Shown piece by piece: positions 24,643 through 38,955 of a DNA stretch of 64,000 bases (positions are counted from its first letter, which is position 1; each line of letters begins with the position of its first letter). This stretch comes from Nemania diffusa (lineage: Eukaryota; Ascomycota; Sordariomycetes; Xylariales; Xylariaceae). The notes beneath the pieces were generated by a model. The model had not been told where the DNA came from, ran no database searches, and worked only from the letters and a program-made list of their open reading frames with translations. A program made the position numbers and the translations under genes. The DNA lies in NCBI GenBank assembly GCA_038501195.1, contig JBBPUQ010000008.1, forward strand, positions 4,350,501 to 4,414,500. Reading direction: 5' to 3'.

Positions 24643-24689
24643 TTAAAAACAAAATATTTTATTTATATTTATAAATATTTTATTTTTAA
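24643..24689. repeat. Dispersed hairpin 3 (copy 1)
   Basis: Arms TTAAAAACAAAATATTTTA and TAAATATTTTATTTTTAA. The copy-2 counterpart keeps CGAAATATT and AATATTTCG, so this stem is better preserved there. Confidence 0.65.
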
Positions 24690-25861
24690 TATTTTTATTA
24701 AGTTTGTTTATATTAATTATTTTTAAACTAACTAAATAGTTATTATAATATTTATATAAACTTTTTTTAATTGCTATATTATAAAAATTTTATAACTTAT
24801 TAAAAACTTTATTTAATTAAAGCAAAAAAAATTTAGTTTATTTAATAATAATAATTTTATTAAATTTAAGCTTAAAACAAGCTTAATAAAATAAATTTTA
24901 ATAAAAAAAAGTTTTAAAAAATAAACAAAATTAAAAAAAAAAAATAAAATTAATATTATTTTTATTTTAAAATAATATTGCTTTAATTTATTAATTATTA
25001 ATAAAGCTTATATAACTAAAAACTTTTAAAATATTATATATTAAATAATTGTTTTTATTTAATGCAATGTTATTTTGTTTTATTTAATAATATTATTAAT
25101 AAATTATTTTTGTAATATATTAAAATATTTTTATTTAAAGTTTTTAAAACTATTAAAAATTTTATATTTATTATTTTGTTATAATAAATTAAAACTATAT
25201 AAAAATATATTAAACTTTTATAATTTATTTAGTTATATTTTATATATTAATATAAATAATATTAAATGTTTGTTTATATAACTTTTTTGTTAATTTTTTT
25301 TTAAAAAACTAAAAAACTTTGATGTTTTATTATTTAAATTTAAGCTTATTTTAATTTATTTTAAAAATAATTATTACTAATAAACATTTTTATTTATATT
25401 TTTTTAAATAACTATAAAATAATATAACTAAAGTTTTAATTTTTGCTATATTATAATAAATACTATTTATTAATAAGTTTTTTTATATTAAAATATAAAT
25501 ATAAAAATTATAAACTTTAATAAAAATTAAATTTTTTTTAATAATAATATTTTTAATATAAAATTTATTATAGTATAAGTTGTTTTAAATACTATTAAAT
25601 AAAACATATATAATTTTTAGTTCAAATGTTATTAAAAATATTTATATATAATATTTAAAAATTTTACAAATAAAAAATCTATAAAAAAAAAAAAACAAAA
25701 CTATATTTAAAATAAAAAAGATTTTATTATATTTAATTTTAAAGTTTAAAAAAAGTTTAATATTTTAGTTTTAAATTTAAATAACAAAAAAATATTATAT
25801 TTTAAAAATAACTAAGCTTTATATTTTAAAAAAAAAAAAAAAGCAAAAATATAAAACTTTT

Positions 25862-25995
25862 TTATAAAACAGCAGTTATAACAAAAATAACAACAGCTGA
25901 AATAATAAAAACAGTAAAAATAATAAAAGCAATAAAAACAATAAAAACAGCGAAAACAATATATTTAACAAAAATAGCAATTTTAATAAAAAAAA
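25862..25995 (+). other. Low-complexity tract with 3-bp phase (copy 1)
   Basis: A purine-rich stretch of AAA, ATA, ACA, GCA and GCT triplets. It is stop-free in one plus-strand frame (Thr/Ala/Lys/Ile-rich) in both copies of the large unit. Another frame would give Asn/Lys/Ser-rich peptide. It looks like the remains of a low-complexity protein segment. Frame and function are undecided. Confidence 0.35.
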
Positions 25996-26329
25996 ACAAT
26001 TAGTGCTGTTTTTTATTACAATAAATATTTAAAAAATTTACAAACTAATTATAAATATTAATAATAGTAGCATTAACTATATTTTTAAAAAAACGAAAAA
26101 AAATTATTACATTGCTTTTTTTATTAACTATATTAGTTAATTTTAATATATAATTAAATAAAACTTATTTATAGCTTATTTTATTATTTAAATTTTTAAT
26201 TATATATATAAACTTAAAAATAAAAAAAGTTTGCTGTTTTAAATAATTGTTATAGTAAATTTGTTATAGTTATAGCAATAAGTTATTTTTTGTTGTATTT
26301 TATTTTGTTATAATATATTAAAAAAAAAA

Positions 26330-26525
26330 TTAAAAACAAAATATTTAATATGTTTAAATATTTTGTTTTTTAATTAAAAAAGCAAATATATTATAGTTAT
26401 ATAGTTAAAAAATAAAATATTTAATATATTTAAATATTTTATTTTTAAATTAAATAAACAAACATATTATAACTATAAAACTAAAAAATAAAATATATTA
26501 TTTAATTATATATTTTATTTTTTAA
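26330..26525. repeat. Cluster of three dispersed hairpins, 4-6 (copy 1)
   Basis: Stems at 26,330-26,373, 26,405-26,448 and 26,482-26,525, spaced about 75 bp apart. Each has a TTAAAAAYAAAATATTT-like left arm and its complement. They directly precede the decayed Lys/Ala-rich frame. Confidence 0.65.
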
Positions 26526-26614
26526 TAAAAGTTTTATTTAGTTTTAATATTTACTATATAAATTATTTTGTTTATTTAATAATATTAACTATTTAACAAT
26601 AAAAAATTATATAT

Positions 26615-27602
26615 TTTATTTAATTTATTTGATTTAAATATTTCTACAATCACGTTTTATTATATAATTAAAAAACAAGCTAATATTATATTTATATTTA
26701 ATAATTTTATATTAACTATAAATATTTTAATTTATAATATATATATTATAAAAACAAATATTAATTTATATTTTTATTGTTATTACAGCTTTATTTTTTT
26801 AATTTTATAAAATATAAATAATTTAAATTAAATTTTAAGCAGATTTATTAAAATCAAACAGAAATATTTTATAAACTAAATAATTATTATTATATTTAAA
26901 ACTATATTTAAACAATATAAAATAATTATATAATAAAAGTTTTTTTGCTAATTTGTTACAAAAAGTAAAATTAACAAAAAAATTTGCAAAAAAATAAACA
27001 TTTTAATTATATATAAAATTATTTGTTATTTTTATAACTAGTTTATTATTTGCTATATTTTAAAAACTTTTATATTTTTAGTTTTTATTAACAAAAAATA
27101 TATAGTTAAAATTATTAACATATTGTTTTTTATAACTTATTTTATATTTAATAATTTAATAAATTATTATTATTTAAATAATTATAATAAATTTAACTTT
27201 ATTATAAACGTTATATAATTTGTTATTAATTTTAACAATTTTAATTTTATATTATTTATTATAATTTTAAAACTAGTTTTTTTAATAAATTGTTTTAAAT
27301 AAAATTTAAATAACTATAGATTTAAAAAAATATTATAAAAAATTTTTATTATTATTTAAAAAATAAAAGCTAAATTTATAAAAAATATAAACTTTAAAAA
27401 AAAAAAAATCGAAAAAACAAAGTTAATATAAAAAAAAATAAATATTAAAATCGAAAAAGCTAAAAAAAAAGCTAAAATAAAAGCAAAAAAAGTTAAAAAA
27501 AAAGTAAAAACAAAAGTAAAAAAAAAAGCTGTTAAAAAAGCTAAAAAAAAAGTTAAATAAACAGCTGCAGCTAAAAAAAAAAAAAAAAAAACAAAAAATT
27601 AA
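26615..27602 (+). pseudogene. Decayed reading frame with Lys/Ala-rich tail (copy 1)
   Basis: Counterpart of 44,137-45,123. The last 60 or so codons are a run of AAA, GCA, GCT, GTA and ACA codons, ending at TAA 27,600-27,602. The TAA at 27,558 stands where copy 2 has CAA, and several GTT/GTA (Val) stand where copy 2 has GCT/GCA (Ala). These are exactly the C-to-T changes RIP makes. Upstream the same frame has many stops. A basic Lys/Ala (originally perhaps Glu-containing) tail occurs in transposases and in DNA-binding or coiled-coil proteins. I cannot name the family, and upstream of the tail the coding strand is uncertain. Confidence 0.4.
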
Positions 27603-27951
27603 ATAATTTATTTTGTTTATAAATAAAAGTTTAATAAAAATTAAATAAAAAATAATGTTATTTTAACTAAAGTAGTTTTTAGTTTTTAATAAAAAATAAA
27701 TTTAAATAATTATATAATATATTATTATATTTTTAATATAATTAAACTTTAATTATATATATTAAAAAATATATAAATATATTTAAAATATATAATATAT
27801 TAACTGTTAATAATACTTAAATAAAAAAAAACAATTTTACAAAATATATAATAATTTGTTTTTTTATAATAATTTTTACTTATTTAATAAAATATTTATA
27901 AATTTATAAAAATTTAATTAATATATAAAAGTTAAATTTTAATATAAAAAT

Positions 27952-28467
27952 TTATTTAAATTTAGTTATATAATTATACTTTTTTAAAAAATAAAAAAAA
28001 AGCAAGTTTTAATATATAATTAATTAAAACAATTTAAAATATAACTTTTAAATATTTTATTATTATTATTTACTAAAAATTTATATTTTTTTATTAAAAA
28101 CTTATTTTTTTTGTTATAAAAACTTATTTAAATTTAGTTATATAATTATATTTTTTTAAAAAATAAAAAAAAAATAAATTTTAATATATAGTTAATTAAA
28201 ATAGTTTAAAATATAACTTTTAAATATTTTATTATTACTATTTATTAAAAATTTATATTTTTTTATTAAAAATTTATTTTTTTTATTATAAAAATTTATT
28301 TAAATTTAACTATATAATTATACTTTTTTAAAAAATAAAAAAAAAACAAGTTTTAATATATAATTAGTTAAAATAGTTTAAAATATAACTTTTAAATATT
28401 TTATTATTACTATTTACTAAAAATTTATATTTTTTTATTAAAAACTTATTTTTTTTATTATAAAAAA
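27952..28467. repeat. 172-bp tandem array, three units (copy 1)
   Basis: TTATTTAAATTTAGTTATA starts at 27,952, 28,124 and 28,296, exactly 172 bp apart. Each unit contains a poly-A block with AAGCAAG and a poly-T block. Copy 2 has four units. Differences between units are transitions. Confidence 0.8.
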
Positions 28468-30285
28468 ATATTTTAATAAGCTATATTATATTTTTTAATA
28501 TTAACAAAAAAAATTAAACTAATATATTAAACTTTTGTTTAATTTTAATAATTTCTTTAATTTTAAATATTTTAATATATATTATATATTTATTAAAGCT
28601 AAAAAGTAATATAGTACTAATAAATTATTGTATTTTATATAGTATATTTTTTAAAAATAAACTTTTTGTTATAATATTTTTTTTAAATCTTTTTTTAAAT
28701 CAATTGTTTAAAATATTTTAAATACTTTAAATATTATATATAGCTATATTATAAAAAAATATATATTTATTAAATACTATAGTTTTTTTGTTTAATTAGC
28801 ATTTATTTTACTAGTTTTTTAAGCTAATTATTTTAATATTTATTTTAACTTTTTTTTTAATTTTTTTTTAAATTAATATATTTAAAATATTTTTTATTAA
28901 AAAAACAACTTTAATTTTATTTTTAAATAAATATTTAATTTTAAATTTATATAAAATAAAATTATTAAAATTAATATATAAATAAAATTTATATTTGTTT
29001 TATTTTTTTTTTATTTTATTTTTATTAATTTATTATTTATAATATTATATAATATTTTATTATTAAAATTATAACTTTAGATTTTATTTTATATTTATAT
29101 TATTTATGCTAATTTATATTTATTACTAGTTTTTTTTGTACTAATATTTTTATATAACTTTAAAACAGCAAATATTATTATTTAAAAACTTGTTTATTTT
29201 TTTAATATATTTATTATTATAACAATTTAATATTTTAAATTATATAATATATTATAAACTAATTAAACTTAAAACAGATTTTTTTTTAAGTTATATTTTA
29301 TATATAAATATTTAATTTAATTATAAATATTAATTTTTTAATTATATATTATATTTTAATAAATAATAAATATAACTTTTAAAAAGCTATTAAACTTACT
29401 ATTTAAAAATAAAATAATAAATTATAAAATAAATAATATTTAAAACTATTAAGTTTTTATAATTAATAATGATTTTTTAAATATAGTTTTATTTATATTA
29501 GTTTTTAATATAACACTTTTAATAAATATTAAAATAGCTAAAATTAATAAAGTTAATAAAATAAAAAAAAAATAATCGGAAAAAAAAACAAATAAAATTA
29601 CTACTATATTTATATTTTTATTTAAAGCATTAAATAAAAAAAATAAAAATAATAATAAAATAATATTTAAAACAAATATATTTTTTATAAAATTAAAAAT
29701 TTTGCTAAAATATTTTAATAGAAATATTTTAGTTTTTAATTTAAACGTTAATTTTATAAATATTAATATTTTAATAAAATATTTTAATTTAATATTAAAT
29801 TTAAAATTAATTGTTAATATATAAAATATAATTATTATAAATAATATATTAATAGTTTTATTTTTTTATAATTTTAGTTAACTTGTTAATATATTTAAAC
29901 TTAAAATTAAAATAATACAAAAAAAAAAAAATATATTTTTTATATATAAAAATATTTTTATAATAAACTTTATTACATTTTTTATTAAAATATTTATAAG
30001 CAAAAAAAAAATATTGTAAAAAAGCTTACAGCTAAAAAAACTAAAACAAAAAATATAAATAAAATTATAGCAAACTTGTTAGTAATAATTAATAATATTA
30101 ATGTTTTAATAAAATTATATTAAAATATAATATTTTAAAAATTATAACTAATTTTTAAAATATTAAATTAATATAAATTATATTTTAAATATATTATAGT
30201 TTATATTTTTTTTTATATATATAAATATATTTTTTACTATTTATTTATAAAATAAAATATATATATTATTTTTTTAGCTTTTTTT

Positions 30286-30560
30286 ATAACTTTTTTTTTT
30301 ATTTTTTTTACTATTTTTTTATAACTATTTTTTTTATTTTTTTTATAATTTTTTTATAATTATTTTTTTTATTTTTTTTATAACTTTTTTATAACTATTT
30401 TTTTTATTTTTTTTATAACTTTTATATAATTATTTTTTTTATTTTTTTTATAATTTTTTTATAACTATTTTTTTTATTTTTTTTATAATTTTTATATAAT
30501 TATTTTTTTTATTTTTTTTATAACTTTTATATAACTACTTTTTTTATTTTTTTTACAACT
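30286..30560. repeat. 35-bp tandem array, at least seven units (copy 1)
   Basis: ATAA(C/T)TATTTTTTTT starts at 30,321, 30,356, 30,391, 30,426, 30,461, 30,496 and 30,531. Units are poly-T blocks separated by ATAACT words. Copy 2 has about five. Confidence 0.75.
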
Positions 30561-31101
30561 TTTTTTTAAAAGCTATATTTTTTACTATTTATTTTAGCTT
30601 TTTTGTTTTAATATTTTTTTTTTAAATATTTTGTTTTTAAATTTTACTTTTTTGTTTTAATTATATAAGTTTTTTATATATTTATTAATATATTATTTGT
30701 TATAAATAAAAAAACTTTTAAAAAAAAATATAGCAAAAAATATTAAAATTTTATTGTTTAAAAAATATAATACTATTTAAATAAACAAAATAATTATAAT
30801 AAATAAAACTTTTATAATATTATTAAAAAAAAAAGTTTTAATATTTTTAATTAGTTTTATAAACTTAAAAAAATAATTGTTTATAAAACATTGTTAAATT
30901 ATATTAATAAAAACAATAACAATAAAATAAGCTTTATAAAAAAAACTGCTTATATTTTTAGCGTTTTTTATTTTTTAATTAATTAAAAAAGCAATTTAAA
31001 TATTAAAGCAATATATATATATTTTATTATTATAAAATATTATAAATATTATTTTTATATAAATAGTAAATAATTTAAACTAAAAAACAAATATAATATT
31101 T

Positions 31102-31145
31102 TTAAAAAATAAAATATTTAAACTAATAAATATTTTATTTTTTAA
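31102..31145. repeat. Dispersed hairpin 7 (copy 1)
   Basis: Stem TTAAAAAATAAAATATTTA with TAAATATTTTATTTTTTAA, followed by AGCTT. It is the only member of the family between 26.5 and 32.6 kb. Confidence 0.6.
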
Positions 31146-32586
31146 AGCTTTATTTATAACTAAATATTTTATTAATATATTAGTAACTGCTAATTTTTTA
31201 AAATTAATATATAGATTTTTTTGCAACAAAGTTTTAATAAAGTTTATTAAAGCTAAAAAACAGCTTATTTATATTTTTTAAATTAAAACAGTTTTTATAA
31301 CTATTATATTTTTTATAAACATTAAAAATAATATATTTGTTTAAAAACTAAAAGTAAATACTGTTTTTGTTAATATTAAAAATTTAACTTTTTAATATAT
31401 AATAATATTAATTATAACATTTTATATATTTATAAAAGCAAACTTTTAACAATTTAATAAAATAATTTATAAAATATTACTTTATAATTTAGTTTTTGTT
31501 TTTAAATATTTAATAAAAAACTAAAACTAAATATTATATATTTATTTAATGTTTATTTATTTTTAAACTATTAATATAAAATATACTTTTTTTAAAATAA
31601 ATTTTTTGTTTTAAAAAGTTATTAATATAAAATTAAAATATAAATTAACTTTATTAAATATAAAAATATATTAAAAGATTTAAAATATATAAAACTTAGT
31701 TTTGTTATAAATATAAATAATTATAAATATATTTAAATTTTTTAATATAACTATTAAAAACTATAAATTAATATATAAAAAGTACAAAAAAAACTTTAAC
31801 TTTTATAAAAAGTTTGCAAAAACAATAAATTTTATATTATATATTTTAAGTTTAACTATAATATTACTACTAAATAATATTATTTAATAAATGTTAGATT
31901 TAACAAATAAAAAAGTTATTAGTTTTAAATTAATATTTATAAATTAAACTAATATTAATTTAAAAAAAAATTTTAAACTAAAAATAAATAATATTAATAT
32001 AAATAAAATTTAAATATTAAATTTTATAAATATAATATATTATTTTAAAAAAATACAAGTTATATTTTTTATTATATATTATTTAAATTTTAAATTTAAT
32101 AAAGCTAATTTATATAAATATTTGCAATAGTTAAATAATATTTTGTAAAAATATTTTAATATAGTAATTAATATAAACAATAAAACATTATTTTTTTATA
32201 ACTATATTATAATATAAATTATATTTGCTATAAATATAAATATTAAACTGTTTAAACTGTTAAAACTATAAAAATTTAATAGTAAAATTATTAAGTTTAA
32301 AAGTTTATTTATTAAAGTTATAGCAATTAAAAAACTATTTTATAAATATAATAATATTAGCGCTTTATTTTTTTTTAATATTTTTTATATTAATAAATAT
32401 ATTTAACTATTAATTTTTTGTTATAACTATTTATATTTTTTATTTAATTAGTTTATTATATTAAATAAACTTTTATATATTTTATTTATTAACAATAAAC
32501 TAAAAAAAAAAGTTATATATTATATTATAATAATACTTTTTTTTTTTATTTAATAATAAATAATATTTTATATATAGTTTTAACTT

Positions 32587-32727
32587 TTAAAAAATAAAAT
32601 ATTTATAAGTTATAAATATTTTATTTTTTAGTTTTTAAAAAACAAAATATTTATAAATTATAAATATTTTTTTTTTTAGCTTTTAAAAAACAAAATATTT
32701 ACTAGTTATAAATATTCCGTTTTTTAG
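32587..32727. repeat. Cluster of three dispersed hairpins, 8-10 (copy 1)
   Basis: Three stems follow each other at a spacing of about 48 bp. The last keeps the right arm AAATATTCCGTTTTTTAGC, one of the best-preserved arms of the family. Confidence 0.7.
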
Positions 32728-33827
32728 CTTTTTTTTTTTTCTGTTTTTTTTTTTTGTTTATAATATATTAACTTTTATTTATAAAATATATAGCTTATAT
32801 TTTTAATATAACTAGTTTGTTTATTTATAATATTTACTTTAATATTTATTAAAAAAACATTGATATATATATATTAAATTTTAATTAATTTTATATTACT
32901 ATTAAAATTATTATTGTAAATATTGTTTATTTTAGCTAACTTTTGTTATAAAAGAAAATTTTATACTGCTATAATATTTTTTTTAGTTTTTTAAATTTTT
33001 TAAATTTATTATTTTATATTATGCTCAGCTTTAATAATAAAACTTTAAATTTTAAAATTTATTAGGATTTTTTTATTACTGCTAATATTTTAAACAATAT
33101 TAATTGTAGCTATATAATTTAATTATACTATAAAAATATATTATAAAGCTATAATACTTTTTTTGTTTATTTAAAATTTGCTACTAAAATAAAAAATATT
33201 TTAAATATAATAATAAACTTATATTTTTAATTTATATAAAATATCTTTTTAAGTAACTATTATTATTATATAGTTATTAACGCTAGTTTTATATTAAATT
33301 ATTTTTTATATGTTAATATAGTATTAAATAGTAAATTTATTAAACAAAAAAACTTTAACTAAATATTAAATGTTGATTTATTATTGTTTATAATATATAT
33401 CAATTATAAAAAATTTAATATTTTTAATATAAAGTTATATAATTAATAAATGTTTAAATAGCTAGTAAACTAGTTAAACTTTGTTAAATTATTGCTATTT
33501 TTTTTAACAGTTTAAATTTAAATTAACAATAAAATTATATTTAATTAAACATTTAAAAAATAGTTAATAAGTTAAAACTAAAACAAATATAATAAAAGTT
33601 AATATAAAGTTTAAAATAAAATATTTTTAAAACAAAAAAACTTTAAATATAAAAATAGCAGCTATTACAAAAAAATCAAAAGCTAAATTATTAACTTAAA
33701 CAAAAATTTAATAAATAATAAACTATAATTGAAAGTTTAAATATATAATATAAATAATTTAACAAATAATAAAAAAAATACTAAAAAAAATGTTGAAAAA
33801 GATTCTATACTGCTAAAAAAACATAGC

Positions 33828-34172
33828 TAAATTATTAAATTAAACATAAATTTAATAAATATTAATAAATATTTCGCAATATTAACAAAAAATAGTTAAA
33901 TTATTAAACAAAGTATAAATTTGATAAATATTAATAAAAATTCTGCAATATTAGCAAAAAATAGTTAGATTATTAAACTAAGTATAAAACTTATAGAAAT
34001 AAATAAAAATCCTATTGTATTAGCAATATATAATTAAATTATTAAATTAAATATATAATTAATAAAAATAAATAAAAATTTTATATTACTAACAATATAT
34101 AATTAAATTATTAAAAGCAGTATATAATAAATAAAAGTAAATAAATATTTTATAAACTATATAATATTAACA
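33828..34172. repeat. 69-bp tandem array, five units (copy 1)
   Basis: A repeated stop codon marks the units at 33,828, 33,897, 33,966, 34,035 and 34,104, each exactly 69 bp apart. 69 bp equals 23 codons, and the stop falls at the same codon in every unit, as if one CAA, CAG or CGA codon had been hit repeatedly. On the plus strand the unit would read like IIKxSIxLIxINKN. The antisense reading is also repetitive, so strand is not settled. Confidence 0.65.
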
Positions 34173-34493
34173 AGTTTTTTAAAAAAAAGCTTTTAAATAA
34201 AACAAGCGTTTTTAATTAATGTTTTAGCTGTTTTATTAAAAGTTTAAAAACAAGTACTTTTAACTAATATTTTGCTTGTTTTAACAAAAGCTCTAGTTTT
34301 AAAAAAAAGTATTAAAAAAAAGCACTTTTTTAAAAATAGTACTTCTAAAACAGTTTTTATAAAAGCACTAAACAAAAAAAAAAAAAAGTTATAATTTATA
34401 AAATTAGTTAAATTTAAATTTTTATAGCTAAATTAAATAATAATAAAAATTAAAACAGTTAAATATTATAAATTTAAATGTTTATTTAAAAAC

Positions 34494-34642
34494 TAGCTTA
34501 AAAAATAAAATATATAAAATTAATTATATATTTTATTTTATAAAAGCTTATATAGTTAAACAAAATAAAAAAGTTAATTATTTAAAGCTAGCTTAAAAAA
34601 TAAAATATTTAAATTAATTATATATTTTATTTCTTAAAAGCT
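34494..34642. repeat. Dispersed hairpins 11 and 12 (copy 1)
   Basis: Two stems of the form AGCTTAAAAAATAAAATAT with ATATTTTATTT(C/A)TTAAAAGCTT, about 100 bp apart. Here the arms extend outward to an AAGCTT word, which other members have lost or lack. Confidence 0.6.
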
Positions 34643-37600
34643 TATTTAGTTAACTAATGTAAAAAAGTTAGTTTTTAAAAACTAGCTATATTTTATAGCT
34701 TTTTTTAAAGTTTAAATAATATAACTGTTATATTAAATTAAAACTATACTATAAATAAAAACAAAACTATATTTAATTTTTTTTTTATTATAAATTTTAA
34801 AAAAGTTTATTTATTTTAAAAATAAATAATTATTAATATTATTAATATTATTAATATAGTTGTTATTATTAATATAATTAATATTGTTAATAGTTAATAT
34901 AAAACTAATGCTATTTTTACTTTTTGTATTATATTATTTGATATATTTTTTTTATTTAGTAAGTTTTAAAAAAAGCTTTTTTTGTTTTTTTACAAAATTT
35001 ATAACTATATTGAAACTATATTTATTGTTTATATTTGTAGCACATATTAGTTAGTTTATAATTATATTTAGTAAGTTAAAGTATATAAATATATTAATAA
35101 ACAAAAATAGCAGTTTTACAATATAAAAATATATACTAAAGCAATAATATAATTAGCTTTTATATAAAACAAAACAAACTATTAAAAGTATAAAAAGCTA
35201 TTTAAAATATATATAGAAATTGCTATTACAACTTTTTACTGTTAAATATTTTAATAAAACAGTAAAGCTAACATACTTTTTAAATTTATATAGTACTATT
35301 TGCTAAACAGTATAATATTAATATATTATAAAATATATATTAAATATTTATAGCTTAAACTAGTTTTTAGCTAGTAATAAATAAGTAGTTATTATAAATA
35401 AAAATGCTTAGTTTAAAAAAGTTAATATATTATAATTTGAATAATTTTTTATATAACAGGTCGAAAAGTTAAAGCAGCAGTAAAAAATACTAAAAACGTT
35501 AAATCGTTAATTATTGCTACATTTTAATAATTATAAATATAAAAACTTTATATATTTAAAGTTAAATGTAATAAAAATATAAATTTTAGTATAAGTTTTA
35601 TAATAATTAGTTTAGTTGTTTTATAATATATAGTAAAAGTTTTAATAGTTAAATATAGCATTTTAAGCAATTTAAACTTCAATATATTAACAAACAAAAA
35701 TTTTAACTTTTTAAGCTGCAATTTCAACTTAGCTGCTTAATATTAACTATATATATAATAACTAAAAGCAGCGTTTATATTTATTAAATTTATTATTAAC
35801 TATATTTATTTTAAGCTATTGCTGTTGCATTAAAATAAATAATAATAATATACTATTATTAAATAACATATTGCTTTTTTTAAACAAAACAATAACTTTT
35901 TTTTTTTTTAATGTTAAAAATATTTTAATATAAAGTTTATATAAATCGAAAAATATAAAAACATAAAAATAACTACTATTAAAATTTAATAAGCTTTTAT
36001 ATAAAGCAGTTTTAACAGCAGTATTAAAAAAGTTTAATTATTTAAATAACTTTTTATAAGCTTTAAAAAAGTCAAAGTTATATATATAAGTAATAGTTTA
36101 TAGTATTAGTTTATATATTTTGTTATATAATTTGTATGTTTTATTATATTGTTTAAACAATGTTATATATATTAATATTTATGTTATATTTGTTTATAAC
36201 ATAGTTTTAAATAAAATATTAGTTTTAATAACATTTTATATAATATTTTATAAATATAGCTGTTTATTACTATAAAATAGTTTTAAAAACAATAAATATA
36301 CTTTGTTTAAAATAGTGTTGTTAAATTAAAGTATATATTACTAAAACATATTATTTAATAACTATGCTATGCTGTATTTATATATAATGTTTTTAATTTT
36401 AAACTTATAGCACTATTACTTTTGTTTATTAAAAAAACAAATATTAAATTTCCGTTTCTATATTTAAAAGTATCAAAAAAATATATTACTAATATAAATA
36501 AGCTAAAACAAACTTAAAAGTAACTAATTAATATATAAATATTTAATATGTAACTTTGTTAAAAATTAGTTAATAAATAAATTAATATTAAATAAAGCAA
36601 ATATAGCAAACTTTTTAATAAGTTTAATAAAATAAATAGTATATATTAATACTAAAGTATTAAAATTTTTAATTAAAACAAAAAAATAAAAGTTATACTT
36701 TGTATAATTTGTTAAAACAAACAGCTAATATATTTATATAAATATAAGCTATTAAAAGTTAATAGCTATAAAATATAATTATAAAATACAATATTTGTAA
36801 CAAAAGCTATAATTAAACAGCAGTATTTACAACAGTATAAAAAATAACAAAGCATATAGCTAGCTTTTATAGTTTTAAAAAGTTTAAAAAATATGTTTTA
36901 TATTTATAAACTATTTAAAAGTAGATATATTAACTTAGAAATAATAAAAAGTTTATATAAAATTAAAACTTAGTATAAATAGTTCAAATTATAATATATT
37001 AAACAAAAGTTAATTTTTATTTAATATTTAAAAATATTATTTATAAGTGTTATAAGTTTTCAACTAATATAGCAGAAAAAACTTTTTAGCAAACTTTTTT
37101 ATTATATTTAGCAAATTTATATTTTAAAACAAGTTTTACAAATATAAATATGCTATAAACTTTTTAAATATATAATTAATTGTTTGTTTTATATAAATTA
37201 AACATTTTAACTTATAAAACAATATAAATAATAAAACTAAAATGTTAGCTTAATTTTTAAGCTTAGCAATATATAATATATTATAAAACTTAAAATTTAT
37301 TTAAATTGTTTTAAAGTTTAATAAATTAAAGTTAATAATTAATAAATATTTGCAATAAAAATTACTAATCGCTTTTTTTAAAATATTATTTATAGTAATA
37401 TCTTTTGTGTTATATTTTTACAAAATAATAATTAAACTAGTAAAATAACATAATTTATATTTATTATATAACCGTTTTAAATATTTTTAAAACTTAATAG
37501 TATATTTATATAATATATAATATTATAAATAAATTTAATACTTTTATATATAAATTTAAACTTTAGTTTATAATATATTAATTTTTATTTATATTTAAAT

Positions 37601-38305
37601 AAACGATATAAAATGTTAGTTTATAACAATATATAAACAAAAATATTTAAGTATTAATAGTATACAATTGTTAACAAATAAAAACTATATGTCGAAAAAT
37701 AAATAAGCAATATATTGCTTAAAAACAAACAGTACATTTAAAAAAAGCAAATATATATAGTTAAATTTACTAACATTATAAACACCGAGTTATATATAAT
37801 ATATTATATAAAATATAACAAACTAAAAAGTATAATATAAATTTTACAATAGTATAATATAAAAAAAAAAAATATAAAACAAATAAAATATATACTTTAA
37901 AAATGCTTTTAAAAATTAAAGCTAAATAATATAACTATTAATATTATAACTTTTTTTAACTAAAAGTTATATTTACAATATAAAAAAAAAGTTTTTAGTT
38001 AATTAAAATAAAAGTTTAAGCTTGTTATAATTTAATAGTAAATATTAAAACAATATTTTCTAATATATTAATTTTTTTTAAAATACTGTTTTATTTGTTA
38101 AGTTATTGTTTGTTAAAATATTATTAAATATAGCTAAATTATTATTAATAATATATTTAGCTAACTAAAATAAAATATTGCTTTTTTTATATTTATTACT
38201 ATTTAATATAGCTGTTAATGTTACTTTTAATATATATTTAATAGAAATATATAAAAAAGGTTTATAACTAAAATATTAAATAAGCTTAAAAAAAGTTAAA
38301 AAAAA

Positions 38306-38545
38306 AGCTTAAAAAATAAAATATTTGTAAAAATCAAATATTCTATTTTTTAAAAGCTTTTAAATTATATAGTTTATTTTTTAAAAACTTTTAAATCAAA
38401 TATTCTATTTTTTAAAAGCTTTTAAATTATATAGTTTATTTTTTAAAAGCTTTTAAATCAGATATTTTGTTTTTTAAAAGTTTTAAATTAAATAGTTTGT
38501 TTTTTAAAAGTTCTCGGATTAAATATTTCGTTTTTTAAAAGCTTT
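38306..38545. repeat. 31-bp hairpin-arm tandem array, seven right arms (copy 1)
   Basis: One left arm (AGCTTAAAAAATAAAATATTTG) is followed by right arms whose TTTTTTAAAA words lie at 38,352, 38,383, 38,414, 38,445, 38,476, 38,506 and 38,537. The last units keep CGGATT and TTTCGTTTTTT, so the original arm carried G/C. Copy 2 has five. Confidence 0.7.
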
Positions 38546-38955
38546 TCAAAAATAGCAAGCGATTTAATTAACAGATAAAAAAAATAAAAAGTAAAATCGG
38601 CTAAAAAACATATTATAATTGCATATTTTTTAGCATATTATTATTAATTAATATTAAATAAAGTTATATTTTTGCTTTAAAAAAGTAAAAAACCGCTATT
38701 TTAGTTAATTATATAAAAAAGCTAAATTAAAAGCTTTTTTTGCTAACTAAGCAATAAATAACAAGCTTTTTAAAACATTAGTATTTTTAATAAAATAGCT
38801 ATTAACAATAGTAGTTTAAAATTTAAATATTGTTTTATTAGTTATTAAATAATCGGGTTTAAAATTAAATAAATTGTAACAAGTTATAAGTTAAAGTTAA
38901 CTTTAAGCATTTGTTTAACTTAGTTAAAATTTTATTTTATTTCTTTTATATTAAC

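Larger units (their letters stand above)
21475..38874. repeat. 17.4-kb repeat unit, copy 1
   Basis: First of two head-to-tail copies. Positions 21,481 and 38,879 start the same sequence (ACAAGTTATAAGTTAAAGTT). The offset is 17,398 at the start, 17,522 after the 62-bp array, 17,693 after the 172-bp array and 17,607 after the 35-bp array. Apart from array changes and a deletion near 29,855, the copies align throughout and the differences I checked are transitions. No frame is intact. The unit carries gene-spaced hairpins, five tandem arrays and a decayed Lys/Ala-rich frame. The class is unknown: a large DNA transposon, a captured virus-like or plasmid-like element, or a plain segmental duplication are all possible. 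Confidence 0.85.

Noticed and set aside
25075..25281. 68-codon plus-strand open frame
   Set aside because: Low-complexity composition (L, Y, I, F, K, N). The copy-2 equivalent is not open from an ATG, so there is no evidence it is translated.
25862..26110. Possible Gag zinc knuckle and protease region after the low-complexity tract
   Set aside because: Cys/His spacing does not fit a CCHC knuckle in any frame, and the apparent Asp-Thr-Gly-like word needs too many assumed changes.
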